A DNA stretch of 64,000 nucleotides from Topomyia yanbarensis (Eukaryota > Arthropoda > Insecta > Diptera > Culicidae), in contig NC_080672.1 in assembly GCF_030247195.1 (NCBI RefSeq), forward strand, positions 362,010,271-362,074,270, in the 5' to 3' direction. This document shows positions 20,736 to 33,239 of the stretch, one piece after another; the first letter of the stretch is position 1; each line of letters opens with the position of its first letter. The translations under genes and the position numbers were made by a program. The notes under the pieces were generated by a model, which was not told the DNA's origin, made no database searches, and worked only from the letters and a program-made list of their open reading frames with translations.

Positions 20736-21690
20736 ACGAGTATAGATAGCGTATAGTAGAGATATACTAATAAAAGGAATCATAACATGCTGAATAAAGA
20801 AAAAAAGATGCAAAGAGCTTGACTATAAGTGTATACATTGAACAATACTGTTTTGGTATACATAAATAATGGAAAAGCAAACTAATGGATGCACAAAAGA
20901 AACAGACCAATGAAGTAGAATAGAAAAACACATGTAACATGCAATCAAACTCGTCTAAATGCAGCAAATGTTGTATATTTATCATTACCGACAATTGCAT
21001 GCTGTTAGACTTTCATCATGCTATGCTGGCCGGGAATGGATGACTCACGTGCGTCGGTAAATTTATTTTACCCTAATTTACCAGCCCGACTTTCCCCAAT
21101 GAATAGAACCAAATGCTCAGATTGATCACCAGAAGTATTAGCCACTATTCTATCATATACGTCAGTTCTGCATCCATTCCCTGACCCAACTGTCACAAAT
21201 ACTCAGACGAATACATACATAGATAAACATACGACTAACACATAACAGTTGTATACTAGTACGAAAAACTACGATTATCACAAAGCTACAACTAATAGGT
21301 TTCTACTTATTCTACTTTATTAAATTAATTTAATTTGTATATGCACGATGACGAAGTCGACCGATAAATGGACACACAACGACTCCCTCCGTGAGCCCCG
21401 TCCACGAATACCACCAATAGAACAATATTTGCAAACATGGCACACAGCAAAAGTCAATCTACGTCGATCCTCCAGTCGGCCACGCCACCGCGCATAGACC
21501 AGTAGTTTAGCGTTGGTATGCGCTGGTGCGAAGTATGAAAAGACATATAACATAAAAAAAGGCGCATAAACCCTCTCGGTCTCCTCGATGCACCACTATC
21601 GAGGCGTAATGCAATACCCATCTTAAAGCAATTGATGCTTGATGATGTTTGCAATACCGTCAAACCCCTAAACCTTGGGGAGGGTTAAAG
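20736..21690 (+). repeat. B module, copy 2
   Basis: A ~950-bp AT-rich tail following the A units. It is shared with 52316-53235 and with the interrupted copy at 59540-63785. It ends CCGTCAAACCCCTAAACCTTGGGG. A 70-bp internal piece bounded by inverted TTACCGAC/GTCGGTAA (about 20985-21060) is absent from the copy at 52563. No protein motif is visible. Confidence 0.8.
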
Positions 21691-22057
21691 GAGAAAAACT
21701 AGTTTTTACCTAAATTATTCTCCACTAACGAGGTATATAGCATAGTACAATAGAATCTACGTTTTGTTAAGTAGTTATTATGCTTTGAAAAGACATTAAG
21801 AAGTGGGGGGGGGTGTTATTCCAATATTGGTGTAGCTGTCAAGGTATCCGGGACAGGATGGAGATGGCGGAAAACGATAACAGAGAAAAGAACATAAACT
21901 TGCATCTTCTTGGTAAACGGAAGATCAACGACATCGACATACAGCCTCAGACTACTGAGACATCATAATCCGAGACGCCGGGAGGTTCCATGATCCTGCG
22001 AAGAATTCTTTTAAAACGGGACAAAATTTTTAGGTCACTCAGAATCATATTGTTTTG
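21691..22057. other. unclassified sequence
   Basis: Contains a short G tract near 21806. I recognise no gene or repeat partner. Confidence 0.35.
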
Positions 22058-24292
22058 AGGGATTCCATGAGAAACCGGCCGACCGCAAAATATGACCATC
22101 GTCGATTCGAACGAAACTTTGCAGGTTTGTTGCTGTATGAATCTCCATGATATTCTCTGGCAATTGGAATATTTTGATACAAGAGTAATTTTTCAAAAGG
22201 GCGTAAACGTTTGTACGCGTATGAATTTCAAATTTTTTCTGTTCGATTACTGTATTTTATACAGCAAAACTATCTGAGAACGAGTTACAGGGAATGAATA
22301 CTTCTGTCCGAAAAAAATATACACTGAAAAAAATGTTGTGCTATTTTTCAAAAAAACAAAAATTTATGATAAAAATTTAAATTGCGACAAAACCCATTTT
22401 TTTAAAAAAAATATATTTTGTTACCAAAAACCTAAAGGGAAAAGAAACATTTTGATTGTGATTGCATGATGGAGAAAAAATCGGTAAAAAGGTTTTTCTA
22501 ACAATAACTTCGTACATGTTTTTAAATTTCATACTAATTGACATACAAAATTGTAATTTTATTACAGAATATAATTCTAAGCACCATTTAAAATCAAAAT
22601 GCATTTAACAAAAATGCGATAGTTTTCAAGATATTTGAAATTTTGCTACTTCAAAAACAATTAATTCGTGTAATTATGCTCTTTTTAAAAGTTATTCGCG
22701 TTACTCCATCAAAAAAGATCAAAAATTTAATGTTTATCGTTTTAAAGACGTAAAAGCAACCTTTTTAGTGTATTTGGATCATGGAGAAGCTTTCAATAAA
22801 AAAGTTTTCCTAACAACAACTTTTGACATTTTTTTATAATTCTTACTATTTGCAGTCAAAGATACAATTTTCTTTTTGAATATGATTCTAAACGCCATTT
22901 TAAACCGAAATGCTCTTAACACAAATTTTCTAAAATGTAGTAGTTCTCGAGATATTTTAACTTTTGTTTTAACAACACAATTATTTTGTTTTATTACGAC
23001 CTTTTGATAAGTTAGTCGCGTTTCCCCATCAACAATAACACGTTTTTCAAAAGGCCCGTAAACTTTCGTGCAACTTTCTCTTTGACATCAAGGCGATATT
23101 GTAAACGATTTGAAAGTTACATGAAAGCAACCAAAATATATTTCAACCATAGGGTCTGTTGATTAAATTATATAGCTGAATCATATGTTGGTTGTTTTCA
23201 TGTAACTTTAAAATGTTTCACAATATCGCCTTGATGTCAAAGAGAAAGTTGCATGAAAGTTTACGGGCCTTTTGAGAAACCTATTATTGTTGATGGAGAA
23301 ACGCGACTAACTTATGAAAAGGTCGTAATAAAACAAAATAATTGTGTTGTTAAAACAAAAGTTAAAATATCTCGAGAACTACTACATTTTAGAAAATTTT
23401 TGTTAAGAGCATTTCGATTTAAAATGGCGTTTAGAATCATATTCAAAAAAATTGTATTTTTGACTGCAAATAGTAAGAATTATAAAAAAATGTCAAAAGT
23501 TGTTGTTAGGAAAACTTTTTTATTGAAAGCTTCTCCAGGATCCAAATACACTAAAAAGTTGCTTTTACGTCTTTAAAACGATAAACATTAAATTTTTGAC
23601 ATTTTTTGATGGGGTAACGCGAATAACTTTTAAAAAGAGCATAATTACACGAATTAATTGTTTTTGAAGGAGCAAAATTTCAAAAAAAAATTCTCGAAAA
23701 CTATCGCATTTTGGAAGATTTTTGTTAAATGCATTTTGATTTAAAATGGTGCTTAGAATTATATTCTGTAATAGAATTACAATTTTGTATGTCTATTAGT
23801 ATGAAATTTAAAAACATGTACGAAGTTATTGTTAGGAAAACTTTTTTACCGATTTTTTCTCCATCATGAAATCACATTCAAAATATTTCTTTTCTCTTTA
23901 GGTTTTTGGTAACAAAATACAAAAAAAAATTAAAAAAATGGGTTTTTTTCGCAATTTAAATTTTAATCATAAATTTTTGTTTTTTTTTTTTAAAATGACA
24001 CAACATTTTTTTCAGTGTATATTTTTTTCAGACGGAAGTATTCATTCCCTGTAATGTTCTCAGATAGTTTTGCTGTATAAAATACAGTAATCGAACAAAA
24101 AATTTTGAAATTCATACACGTAGAAACGTTTACGCCCTTTTGAAAAGTTGCTCTTGAGTTAAAATAATCTTATTACCTGTGGAAAATATTTAGTCTTGCA
24201 TGACGGTGAAACGTGTAAAGTTTCATTGGAATCTAAGATGGTCGGTCACGATTTTAAAGATTTTCGGACGGATCTTCGTGGAATTCCTCTTA
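22058..24292. mobile_element. 2.2-kb foldback element with ~1-kb inverted arms
   Basis: The left arm (about 22058-23140) and right arm (about 23181-24292) are reverse complements around a ~40-nt spacer. Similarity is high from about 22190 inward and decays toward the outer ends. Example pairs are AAGGGCGTAAACG (22197) with CGTTTACGCCCTT (24127), and TTTACTGTATTTTATACAGC-type segments on both sides. Open frames inside the arms are AT-rich and mirror each other, so I reject them as genes. Single-arm relatives lie at 2440-2852 and 11870-12110. The superfamily is unassigned. Confidence 0.85.
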
Positions 24293-24910
24293 TGTAGCTT
24301 TAAATATCCATAGATTTCATAGTGGTGCTCTGATGCGGATCGGCAACACACCGAGTTGCGCGTAAGATCTTCATACTGTAGGACTGGTGCTGGGTGGATA
24401 GTACGAAGGAGAAGTATTATGCGTTTTGAGGTCGCATAAAAAAATCTATGGTATAGTATAGAGGTCTAAGGGTGTACTAATAAAAATAAAAAAAAAATAA
24501 AATAGAGAAAAAGAGAAAGGGAGAACCAGATTTTCATATTGATGGCTTTTTGGAGGGTGTATATGAGGGATATATAACAAAATCGCGGCTCTCCAGGATA
24601 TCATGAGCAGGTACATTGGACAGTTTTACTCGAATCCGAAGGGATTTAATGGACCTGGCCTCTCAATATTCGGTACATGACCAGACAACGTGATCGATAT
24701 CGTGATAGCCGTTACCACAAGCGCAGAGAACGTTCATCAAAAGCCCATTGTGCCGAATATGTGTATATAACGTACAGTGGTTGAAGATGAGCGGGGACTA
24801 AATTTCGCGTAAAAGTTGTAATGCAGTAGGCTTCCACACAAGTCACTGTTAAATAGCCATGCGAACAATACATGTGCTTTCCGGACAATAAGTTTCGTAA
24901 AAATATATAA

Positions 24911-25106
24911 CCCTCAAAAAGGCAAACTAAAATTATGACATCGCTCCTAAGACGCAATAAAATCGAAAGCTTCTTTTTTGTTGTTTCATCAGTGAGAAAA
25001 CCGAAAACCCGAAAACGCTCGATTATTTGTATTTCAAATTACCAGTTCTTTGAAACTAGAGAACTGTAACTAGCCGGGCCTCTGAGACCCCTTACCTTTT
25101 TGGGGG
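24911..25106. mobile_element. 196-bp TTAA MITE with GGGCCTCTGAG hairpin
   Basis: Ends CCCTCAAAAAGGCAA and ACCTTTTTGGGGG are inverted. The flanks are ATAA (24907-24910, a decayed TTAA) and TTAA (25107-25110). Comparison with the intact LINE shows that the target (CTCTAAACAACTTTTTGC region) resumes directly on the other side. Near the right end is GCCGGGCCTCTGAGACCCC, the motif also found in the 1.7-kb insertion at 49328. Confidence 0.75.
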
Positions 25107-25606
25107 TTAAAGTAGGTGAAAAACCATGCTGGTGCAGCAACTCCGAGAGAACATTGATAAATACCGAATCAAAAACTCCCTTGATCCCCGTAAAAACCGA
25201 GGCCATTTGTTCTTCGCGAGTATAGGGCATTTAAATTTCGTTTGAAAGCAACGTAAGACAATCAGATAATACAGAACAGCGTATCAATCGACCGATAAGT
25301 GTTGTGTTCGGAGGCTGATTTTGTTAGTTTTAGGATGGCGAATTACATGGTACTACGCAATCCAATTATGTTACTTTCGAGAAACTTGTTAAATAAATTC
25401 AACAAGTGTCTTTTGGCAGAGTCTGATAGATTCTTCAACGAGTTGAATTTGAATATGTCAGGTTTTATTGTTACGGTATAAGAGAGCAAGTGAGAATTGC
25501 ACTATCGAAAAAAAATTGTTTCATTCAAGGTATCAACAGAGGATTTGTCGCAGTAGGCTTTCTATGCCGGAGCAGAATCCAGACAAATCCCCAAAGAGTG
25601 TTCATT

Positions 25607-26771
25607 AGAGTGACAGGAAAAAAATTACCCCTATCGCCCCCTCTCCTGAGTCGATTCCTAGTCCCTCCAGGAGTACTTGTTCCAAATTTGAAGCAAATCG
25701 GACAAGTCTAGCTACCGAACCAACGTGCCTGAAGTTTGTATAGGATTTTTCGACAATTTACACTACACTAACTCGCATTTTCGCTGCTAGGTGGCATTAT
25801 ATGCATCGTATTATCACTGTAAGTAAAAATAAGAAAGATAATTTAATTGCCTACAACTTTGACGAAGACTGCTGGTGAATCTGGCTTTGTTAAAAGAAGT
25901 TATTAAACTTTTAACGAAGTTATGTCTGAGTCAGTTTTGTATGGGGCGTAGCAGTGCTTGGTTGTGTATCAGTACTTTATTCGCACGAACTAAACATTTT
26001 TGTGAAACAATGGTTAGGTTTAGGGCAATAGTATGTACAGAAGATTTATAGTAAATAATACGAGTCATGTTTTGGTTAGAAATTTTTAGTTCCACATTTT
26101 ACCGCATAGAGGGCGCCAACACTAACTTTTCAACGGAAAGAGATAGAGATTAGGTGTCTTCCACAAAGTTATAGAACAAGCATTTTTAAATAATTCTTCC
26201 GAACATCTCGATATTCTATCTCACTTCTATAAAAAGCTAGTGTTGGCGCCCTCTATGCGGTCACAGGTGGAACTAAAATTTTCCAACCAAAACATAGCTC
26301 GTATTATGTACTACACTTCTTCTGAACATACTATTCAGCTAAATCTAGCCATTATCTCACAAAAATGTATAGTTGGTGGGAATCGAGTACCGATACACAA
26401 CCATGCACTGCTAGGCCCCATGCAAAACTGACTCAGACATCACTTCGTTAAAAGTTTAATAACTTCTTTTAACAAAGCCGGATTCATTAACAATCTTCGA
26501 CAAAGTTGTAGACAATTAAATTATCTTTCTTATTTTTACTTACAGTGATAGTACGATGCATACAGTGCCATCTAGCGGCTAAAATGCGAGTTAGTGGGGT
26601 TTCTCCATGTAAATTGTAGAAAAATCCCATACAAACTTCAGACACGTTGGTCCGGTAGCTAGACTTATCCGGTTTGCTTCAAATTTGGAGCAAGTACTGC
26701 TAGTGGGACTAGGAATCGACTTAGGGGTCGGCCGATAGTTATCAAAAATTCATCATTTTTCTGGGCACTCT
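25607..26771. mobile_element. 1.17-kb foldback element with 10-bp target duplication
   Basis: Arms 25607-26151 and 26211-26771 are reverse complements around a ~60-nt spacer; both carry GGCGCCAACACTA and ATAAGAAAGATAATTTAATT. Ends are AGAGTGACAGG and CCTGGGCACTCT-like. AGTGTTCATT occurs immediately on both sides (25597-25606, 26772-26781), and the antisense LINE resumes across it. The ~10-bp duplication with long inverted arms is compatible with a Mutator-like or similar foldback, which is an inference. No coding capacity. Confidence 0.85.
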
Positions 26772-28402
26772 AGTGTTCATTCATGTATCTCTTGTAAACT
26801 CGTCAACAAACCGGTACCAATATTCGCGTTTTTTGTGCTTTTGTCAAGCTCTTCATTTTCGACTCTAACAACGCGTTTTTCTAGTTGTCTGGCGTTTTGA
26901 CATTCAACGACTTCTTATACGCAAACGACTTTTTTGAGTACACTTCTGAGCACTCTTTAACTCACCATGGGGTAAAAGATAGTTGGCGTGTGTTCGCACC
27001 GGGTACCGGGACTTAGTTTGAGCTTGAATCCAACTTTTATCCTCGTGACTTTTATTTCAACGTCTCCTAGAACTGGTCGCAGTGCGGGTAGGAATTTCGT
27101 GATAAGGGGAGGCTCTAGAAGTAATGTAAATAGACGCAAGTGTTTGCCTTTAATTTGAACTTGACAAGCGATGATTGTGTGGTGTCGAGGGCTGGAGGAT
27201 AATTCGATTGAAAGATCCCTAAAAGTACTGCTCCGTAGAAATCTTCTCGATCCAGGCGAATGATATTAAAATCATGGAGATTGAGTTATTTTTTGAAATG
27301 AGCCATGTTTCACACAACTCAAATGCTTTTCATCTCAGATTATTTATTAAAATGTTGAAATAATTGAGTTTCGGAAGGATACCTCTGAATTTCCACTGTA
27401 GAACACAGTGTTCGGATCCGTGACTTCGTTCGATGAATTTGCTATCGAAGGATACAATCGCAGCAAGGAGGGGTCATCAAGTAATCAACTGCTTCAAAAA
27501 TGTTCTCACTATAGAGAAAAGTTGGCTTTTAATAAATTCATCAATCCAGCACTTAGCTGAGGCACTGTTTGAAAAATAGGATTTTCGGTTTTTGATGTTC
27601 CCGGATATGGTACACACTCAGTTTTGAAATTCAAATTTCCAAGCCCATATGAAACTTGGTCCGGCTTTAAGGCAGTACTTCCGACATCGCAATTTGAAGA
27701 TGTTGGCGCACTCGCAGAGGCAATATGTCTCCTCTTTCAAGACAACCCCGCAAAAGTATGAGATGTCCCATTTTGTGCATCAGATCGATAGTCAGATAGT
27801 TTGAAGCACAATAATATTCTAAAAGAATATGTGGCGAAGCATTCTCCAACATTTCTGAAAAAGATTGCTTTGAACATTACTGAAGGGAGCGCTTAAGTTT
27901 CTCCCTGCGCAGCTTGTACGTAGGACACGATCTTACTTCATGACGACTTTACTCACAGTGAATATACTTTTCACGCGGTACAAACAAATGTACAGGCAGA
28001 CCAAGCCTTTCCATCCCATCGTAGCTGGGCAGAGTTGATCCAACGAAATTTACGCTAAATAAACGAGCTTGTCTTGATGAATCCCTTTTCCATCCTTCAT
28101 TACAGTGCAGAGTGAAATTGCTTGCAATTCAGTCTCTTTACGCCAGCAATTAAGAGGTTTTTAAAACGACCTACCCAATCCTTCACTAAGTTCTCGCAGG
28201 TGAGACCCGTTTCGGAAACGACACCATTTAGCTCCACTTCGCGAGCTGGGATATAGACTCCATAATCCGTCGTAAAGCGATCATCGCAAACGATCGCGTT
28301 TGCTTGTTCTGGGCTACCAACAACAATGCGCAAACTGCTAGACAGTACCTTGCCGATATCAGTGACGGCTGAATAATATGCCGTTAGATCCCGTCAATGT
28401 GA

Positions 28403-29699
28403 GTTATGATTAGAGATGATGATGATCCCTAATAACAATTGAGGTTTTTTGGTACTTTTATAGCCCTTCATAAAACATAAACACGGGTTTGGTACAAAAC
28501 GGTATTATTTTCAAAAGTATTTTTCATGCACTTTCTCCTAAAGTTGCTTAAGAAATTTCACACAATTGTTTTTTATTCATTTCAAACTTATATGACAAAA
28601 AAGGTTTTGGGTGTATTTATTTGGTCAGTATTCGAAAAAAGCTATCAGGATCAGAGTTCGAAATACAAATACAAAAATATGATAATCGATCGAATAAGTC
28701 ACACGGATTTTAGAATACATAGTCATTCCATTTAGAGTGATTTGAATTAGGTCCATTCTCAGCAGTCGAAAAAGAGATTCCATTTTTTTAAGTCTGATCA
28801 GAATGTAACATACCTGTTCAATGTTTCCATCAACAAAACTACTATTAGACACGCCAAATCGCCATCCACAATCGCTTAAGGTGCGAGATATAATTAAGAG
28901 TTCACACCATCACCTTCACCATCGAAAGGGGCTTGTCATCTCAGCTATCATCATCTTCGGTAGTAGATATTTCTCAAACGACTTTCTGCACGCTCCACAT
29001 ATCACCGTTAATGAGTTAATGTTTACAAACTTCTTCTACTTCTTCTTCTCCGTTTAATCGCTTCTGCCTGTTGCCGGGCGTCAAGCCGTTTTATTGTTTT
29101 TGTTTTTATCCGAGCAATTATGCTCTGCTGTAAAAGATTATGTGCAGTTATGAAATGCGTTTGCTCACATTCGCGGAGTACCGACAGCTGCAGCTGCATT
29201 CACTGCCCGCCTGCCCGCACAGCTGGGGCAACGAATGTCATGGATGTGGATCACCCGGTTCGTCAACGTACGTAAGAAGCAGAGTCGAAACAACAGCAAC
29301 AAAAATAATGATTCAATTCACGTATAAGTGAGAAGCGACCGTTCACTTGAGGTTTAAAGGATAAGTTAACATAAAATGATATTAGACAGATTACATATGG
29401 ATATGGATTACATGTCTTCTCTATTCTAAATATCAAGATCTTCGTGATCTTGTACCTGATACTATGACTTTAAATATGCTTTGTACTGATAGAAGAAACA
29501 TAAATCTCATGAACTATAGTTGCAGGACACCTGATCAGTACAAAACAGAATTGAACTGTTTCACCACATTCACAAACTTCCTGCCAGATCAGAAGTTTTT
29601 GTTCAATTTACAACAATTCTTTGAATTATTTGAACTATTGAACATCCATCGTTGTATATAAATAAAGGAAATCAAATTCAAAGTGAACATTTTAGCGAT
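28403..29699. other. unclassified DNA, no gene recognised
   Basis: The segment at 29060-29290 has higher GC and looks unlike the flanking repeats. I found no coding motif and no partner elsewhere in the window. Confidence 0.35.
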
Positions 29700-30785
29700 A
29701 TACTACTGCCTTTCATATATCTGAAAATATAGTTCTAGGACTTTTTTTGTTATCTTGTTTTAAATTTGGAGTAGTTTTCACTAAAACCCATTCATAACTA
29801 CGATCAGTGCTTAGTGACTACCTCGGCATCGGAATTAATTGCGTTTCGGCTTTGTCTCATCAGAATGCAGCACTAACTTAGTGGTTGGCAAAGTTATTCT
29901 ATCGTGCAGCATGAGGCCAAACTACGTCGCCATTCACCTCTGATACAGAACTCCTATCCTTTACCTACCTTTACCTGCCAACAGGCGTACAGGCCACCTT
30001 ATTCCCCTTTTGCTTAAACTCTGGGACTGGGTAGGGTTCTATACCCAACCGCTGTTAGTTCATTCACTTCGACAGGTTGACGGATTGGAGCCTGTCGTCT
30101 CAGTTTCGTTTCTAGCGAGAGTGGCATAAATGAAGATCGACTGGGATCTGTGGTCGTATGCTGACAGCGAAGGGGGACAAATGACGCGCGCGTGAAACTG
30201 CTAATGTATTCGTCCTGCAGAGTGAATCTTTCGGTACAGTTAATGTTATTTTGGGTATCCCACTAGCTCATGGTTTTAGCAATACTTCCACAGCCAGGTG
30301 TTTATAGCTCAGCAGTTTAGGGAAAAACATAACTAAACATCTGTTTGCTCTGAGTGTAGGTGTACTCCGAGACTAACCACCGCACCGCATAAAACATATT
30401 CATTTCGTGGTCGCATTGTCTGCTTGACCCATACCTGTCTTTCAATTCAACTCCGTAATACCTATGGAAGCGTCGCTAAGTCGGTGGCCTTCCTCAAGTA
30501 GGTTTACATCAACATTTCCTATCCTATCCTAAGTTTTCGGTGAAGATGGTCCTGGCCGGCTATGACGATTCTCACGCTATTGTTTTACTGAACTCAAAAG
30601 AGATAAAGTGCAATCCCGATCATTGAATCCACAAGCAAGATGATTTAAACTACCTATAGGGTAGCATGATAATCGTTAGTATGCAATCTACGAATAGGAC
30701 TGTGCTTCGTAACAAAACGCAACTACCTCAGCATCGGAATTAATTCATTTGTGCATTCAATTTTTAAGCCCCTCTGAAAACAAAA
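29700..30785 (+). mobile_element. relic of the hAT-like family (right end), interrupted
   Basis: 29700-29840 plus 30722-30785 together resemble the last ~160 bp of the hAT-like element at 60003-63223: GGAGTAGTTTTCACTAA, TTCATAACTACGATCAGTG, AATTTTTAAGCCCCTC, then a decayed terminus near 30785. The middle (29841-30721) is a separate insertion. Confidence 0.6.
29841..30721. mobile_element. 881-bp insertion of unknown class with 24-bp direct repeats
   Basis: Flanked by ACTACCTC(G/A)GCATCGGAATTAATT (29817-29840 and 30722-30745, one mismatch). The interrupted hAT-like relic is continuous across it. The interior includes repeated TACCTTTACC-like and CCTATCCTATCC motifs but no open frame. A long duplication favours a LINE- or SINE-type insertion, but there is no clear A-rich tail. 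Confidence 0.6.
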
Positions 30786-30812
30786 TTCGGACCCTACCTT
30801 AGTTTAACAGTT

Positions 30813-30861
30813 AGAGAGCGCGTGTATCATCGCAAAGGACTCGAGCATTTGTACGTCAATG
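30813..30861 (+). repeat. A-module array, copy 3, leading part
   Basis: GCGCGTGTATCATCGCAAAGG..TCGAGCATTTGTACGT matches the A unit. It is interrupted by the CACAGTG-ended element and resumes at 33634. Confidence 0.65.
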
Positions 30862-31952
30862 CACAGTGGGACGAGCCCGGACTTAAGTCCATATATGAAG
30901 GTTATGCGATATTCTCACTAGTATTTTTCTCGTATCAGCTAAGCCATCAGAGACATTTTCGCGAGATTTTAGGTGATTTGAATGCAAAATGATTTTTTGA
31001 CAGCTTTTTGAAGGGCATAACTCAAGTTTTTTTTTGCATTATTTGACCACAGGAACTACATAGGTTATTCTCGTTTTTCAAAGAAACGGTTGATTTTATG
31101 AATTGCATTACTTCACCAAAATTATCCGTGTGATAAAATTACATCGTAAAATCACCAAAACTAAGTCACTAGTTGGTTTAGTTAGTGTTTAGATAACTGT
31201 CATGAATTTTTATTGAATTCGAACTTCTAAAGCGATAACAACAACGACGCCCGTGAATGCCCGCGATCACACTATGCTCATTCGAAAGCTTTTCATTTTC
31301 TCTTTAAAATGAGCCTATGCTAGTTTTGCGAAAACTTGCGATAAGCAGTCAAAATTTGAAAAAAGCTGTGAATGGAGACGCATGGTTATTACTGATATTT
31401 AATTTGAATATTCACTTTATGACTAGAATAATGACGCTAATTTATGCACAACTTTCAAATAGCATTTAGAGCATGATCTACAAGGGTTTTACAGTGATCA
31501 AGAGTAAGGAGCCGAGTGGGAAGTATGGTTTTTAAGTGGTAAAGGAATTAAGAATGTTTAAAATTCAGTAAATATTTTTAACTATCTGAAATGTGTCATA
31601 AAATGTTTCATGAACTATTTTTGCTAACTTACGCAATAACTGTCTAATTGAGTGAACACAGTTGAGTTCTAGTCATTTGGCGAGATTATTTTTTTCCGAG
31701 TTTGCATAGCACTGATATAGCTTAAGGGTATGCGATATTATCCAAATAAAATAAGACCCTTTTTTAAATGAACCATATACGCGAAAAAAAGGATTTTGGA
31801 TTTATTTTAATTTAAGGTATAAAATAAGCAATCTAAGCGACTTAAAACACACCTGCGAAAACAAAATCGTTAACCATCTTGTTGATTAGTGAATGTAAAT
31901 CAATATTCCACTAAGACGCTTAAAATGTTTGTTTCGAAAATGAAAAAACCTG

Positions 31953-33066
31953 TTTTAATCCACCTAGCGGTGCAATTGTGCCTTTCTCATTTCTCTAAAC
32001 TATGGCACGGAGGCTTTTTATGTTCAACATAATCGTGGAAATGTCCATTACATTCTTAGTACACATTGCATTTATACTCAATGGCATGCCAGCCACGAAC
32101 TTGATGAGCTACGTGTCGACGGTGAAACACTTGAAACAAAAAAATATCATACTCCCTTAGCCTAATCAGCATTAGATCAATGTTATCTGCTTGCTAACTC
32201 ATTTTGTCATGCGGGGATGGATATGTGAGGAGGGCGAAAGTCCCATGAACGAATGACTCCCCAGCTTAAATTGGTATGCTTTGTAATATAGTGGTGGTTT
32301 AAAGATGATGGGGTTGAAAGGGAGGGGTATGAGGTGGTGGTCTGAGGGGTGATTTAAGGAGATTTTTAAAGGAGGGGAGTGAACAGTAGAGGGGGAGTGT
32401 AACCCCTCTCCGTAAACCATCAACTACGCCCCTGTTAAAATCCAGAAACCCTATGAGAGTCGAAAAAAAAATTTGGCCCTCCGAACTGAGTCGAATGGGA
32501 TATGGCCGGGATTAGGTTGACGTTTTTCAGAGTGATTGCATAACCTTTCTATATGAGAAAGACAAAAATGTGCCAAAATCCAAAAAAGTGAATCGTCGTC
32601 AAATTTTTTTTCGAGTTTGCATCAAATCTCGACGTTTCATGCACCTTGAACACATTTAGCATCAAAAATAAAAGTTCTATTTTTAATTTTTCCTATAGTT
32701 TATATGAGAAATTTCTGTGTGGCCGCACTCTGAAACCCGTAATTCCGGAACCAGAATTCCGATCGATCCAAAATTCAATAGCAGCCGATGGGAAGGTTGC
32801 ACCTTTCATTTGAGACTAAGTTTGGGCAAATCGGTCCAGCCATCTCTGAGAAAAATGAGTGACATTATTTGACACATACGCACATACATACACACACATA
32901 CACACACACATACACACACATACATACATACACACACATACAGACTTTTTCCGATCTCGACGAACTGAGTCGAATGGGATATGACACTCGGCCCTCCGGG
33001 CCGGGATTGGGTTGACGTTTTTCAGAGTGATTGCATAACCTTTCTATATGAGAAAGGCAAAAATGT
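31953..33066. mobile_element. nested foldback-ended repeat (TGCCTTTCTCAT / ATGAGAAAGGCA)
   Basis: Starts TTAATCCACCTAGCGGTGCA with TGCCTTTCTCAT near 31979 and ends ATGAGAAAGGCAAAAATG at 33049-33066, forming an inverted pair. A partial duplicate of the right end (TCAGAGTGATTGCATAACC...) occurs at 32527-32575. The same right-end sequence appears inverted at about 49405-49740. Contains an (AC)n/(ACAT)n tract. Non-coding. Confidence 0.6.
32874..32942 (+). repeat. (AC)n / (ACAT)n microsatellite
   Basis: A run of CACATACACACA-type repeats of about 70 bp. The inverted counterpart (GTGTGTATGTATG) at 49525-49570 lies in the related repeat. Confidence 0.85.
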
Positions 33067-33239
33067 AGTTTTCATACCAAGTACCCACTAATAAATTAAA
33101 CGTTCCAAAATTAGTCGATCACATCTTATTTGATCCTTAAAAATAATATAGTCATTTCCAAAGCCCCATAATGAGATGTCAATCAATTCGTTTCAATACG
33201 GAAAATAAATTCCAAAATTACAATTGAAAGAAATCTTTA

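Larger units (their letters stand above)
24310..28402 (-). mobile_element. old antisense relic of the I-clade LINE family
   Basis: Read on the minus strand, it runs ORF1, endonuclease, RT and 3' UTR in the order of the intact LINE, but strongly diverged. Landmarks are the ORF1 piece at 28100-28333 (IVVGSPEQANAI...VYIPAREVELNGVVSE), an endonuclease piece near 27050-27180 (PRPVLGD), RT pieces at 25120-25590 (EQMASVFTGIKGVFDSVF), the C-terminal piece at 24600-24800, and 3' UTR similarity to about 24310. Most of the RT catalytic region past LADD and the RNase H domain are missing. Two younger elements are inserted in it. Confidence 0.85.

Noticed and set aside
23253..23576. 107-codon open frame within the large foldback
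   Set aside because: It is the mirror of the other arm, very rich in Lys/Phe/Ile because of AT content, and has no motif.
29817..30745. LTR retrotransposon or solo LTR from the direct repeats
   Set aside because: The repeats are only 24 bp, lack TG...CA ends, and match the flanking hAT-like relic, so they are a target duplication.
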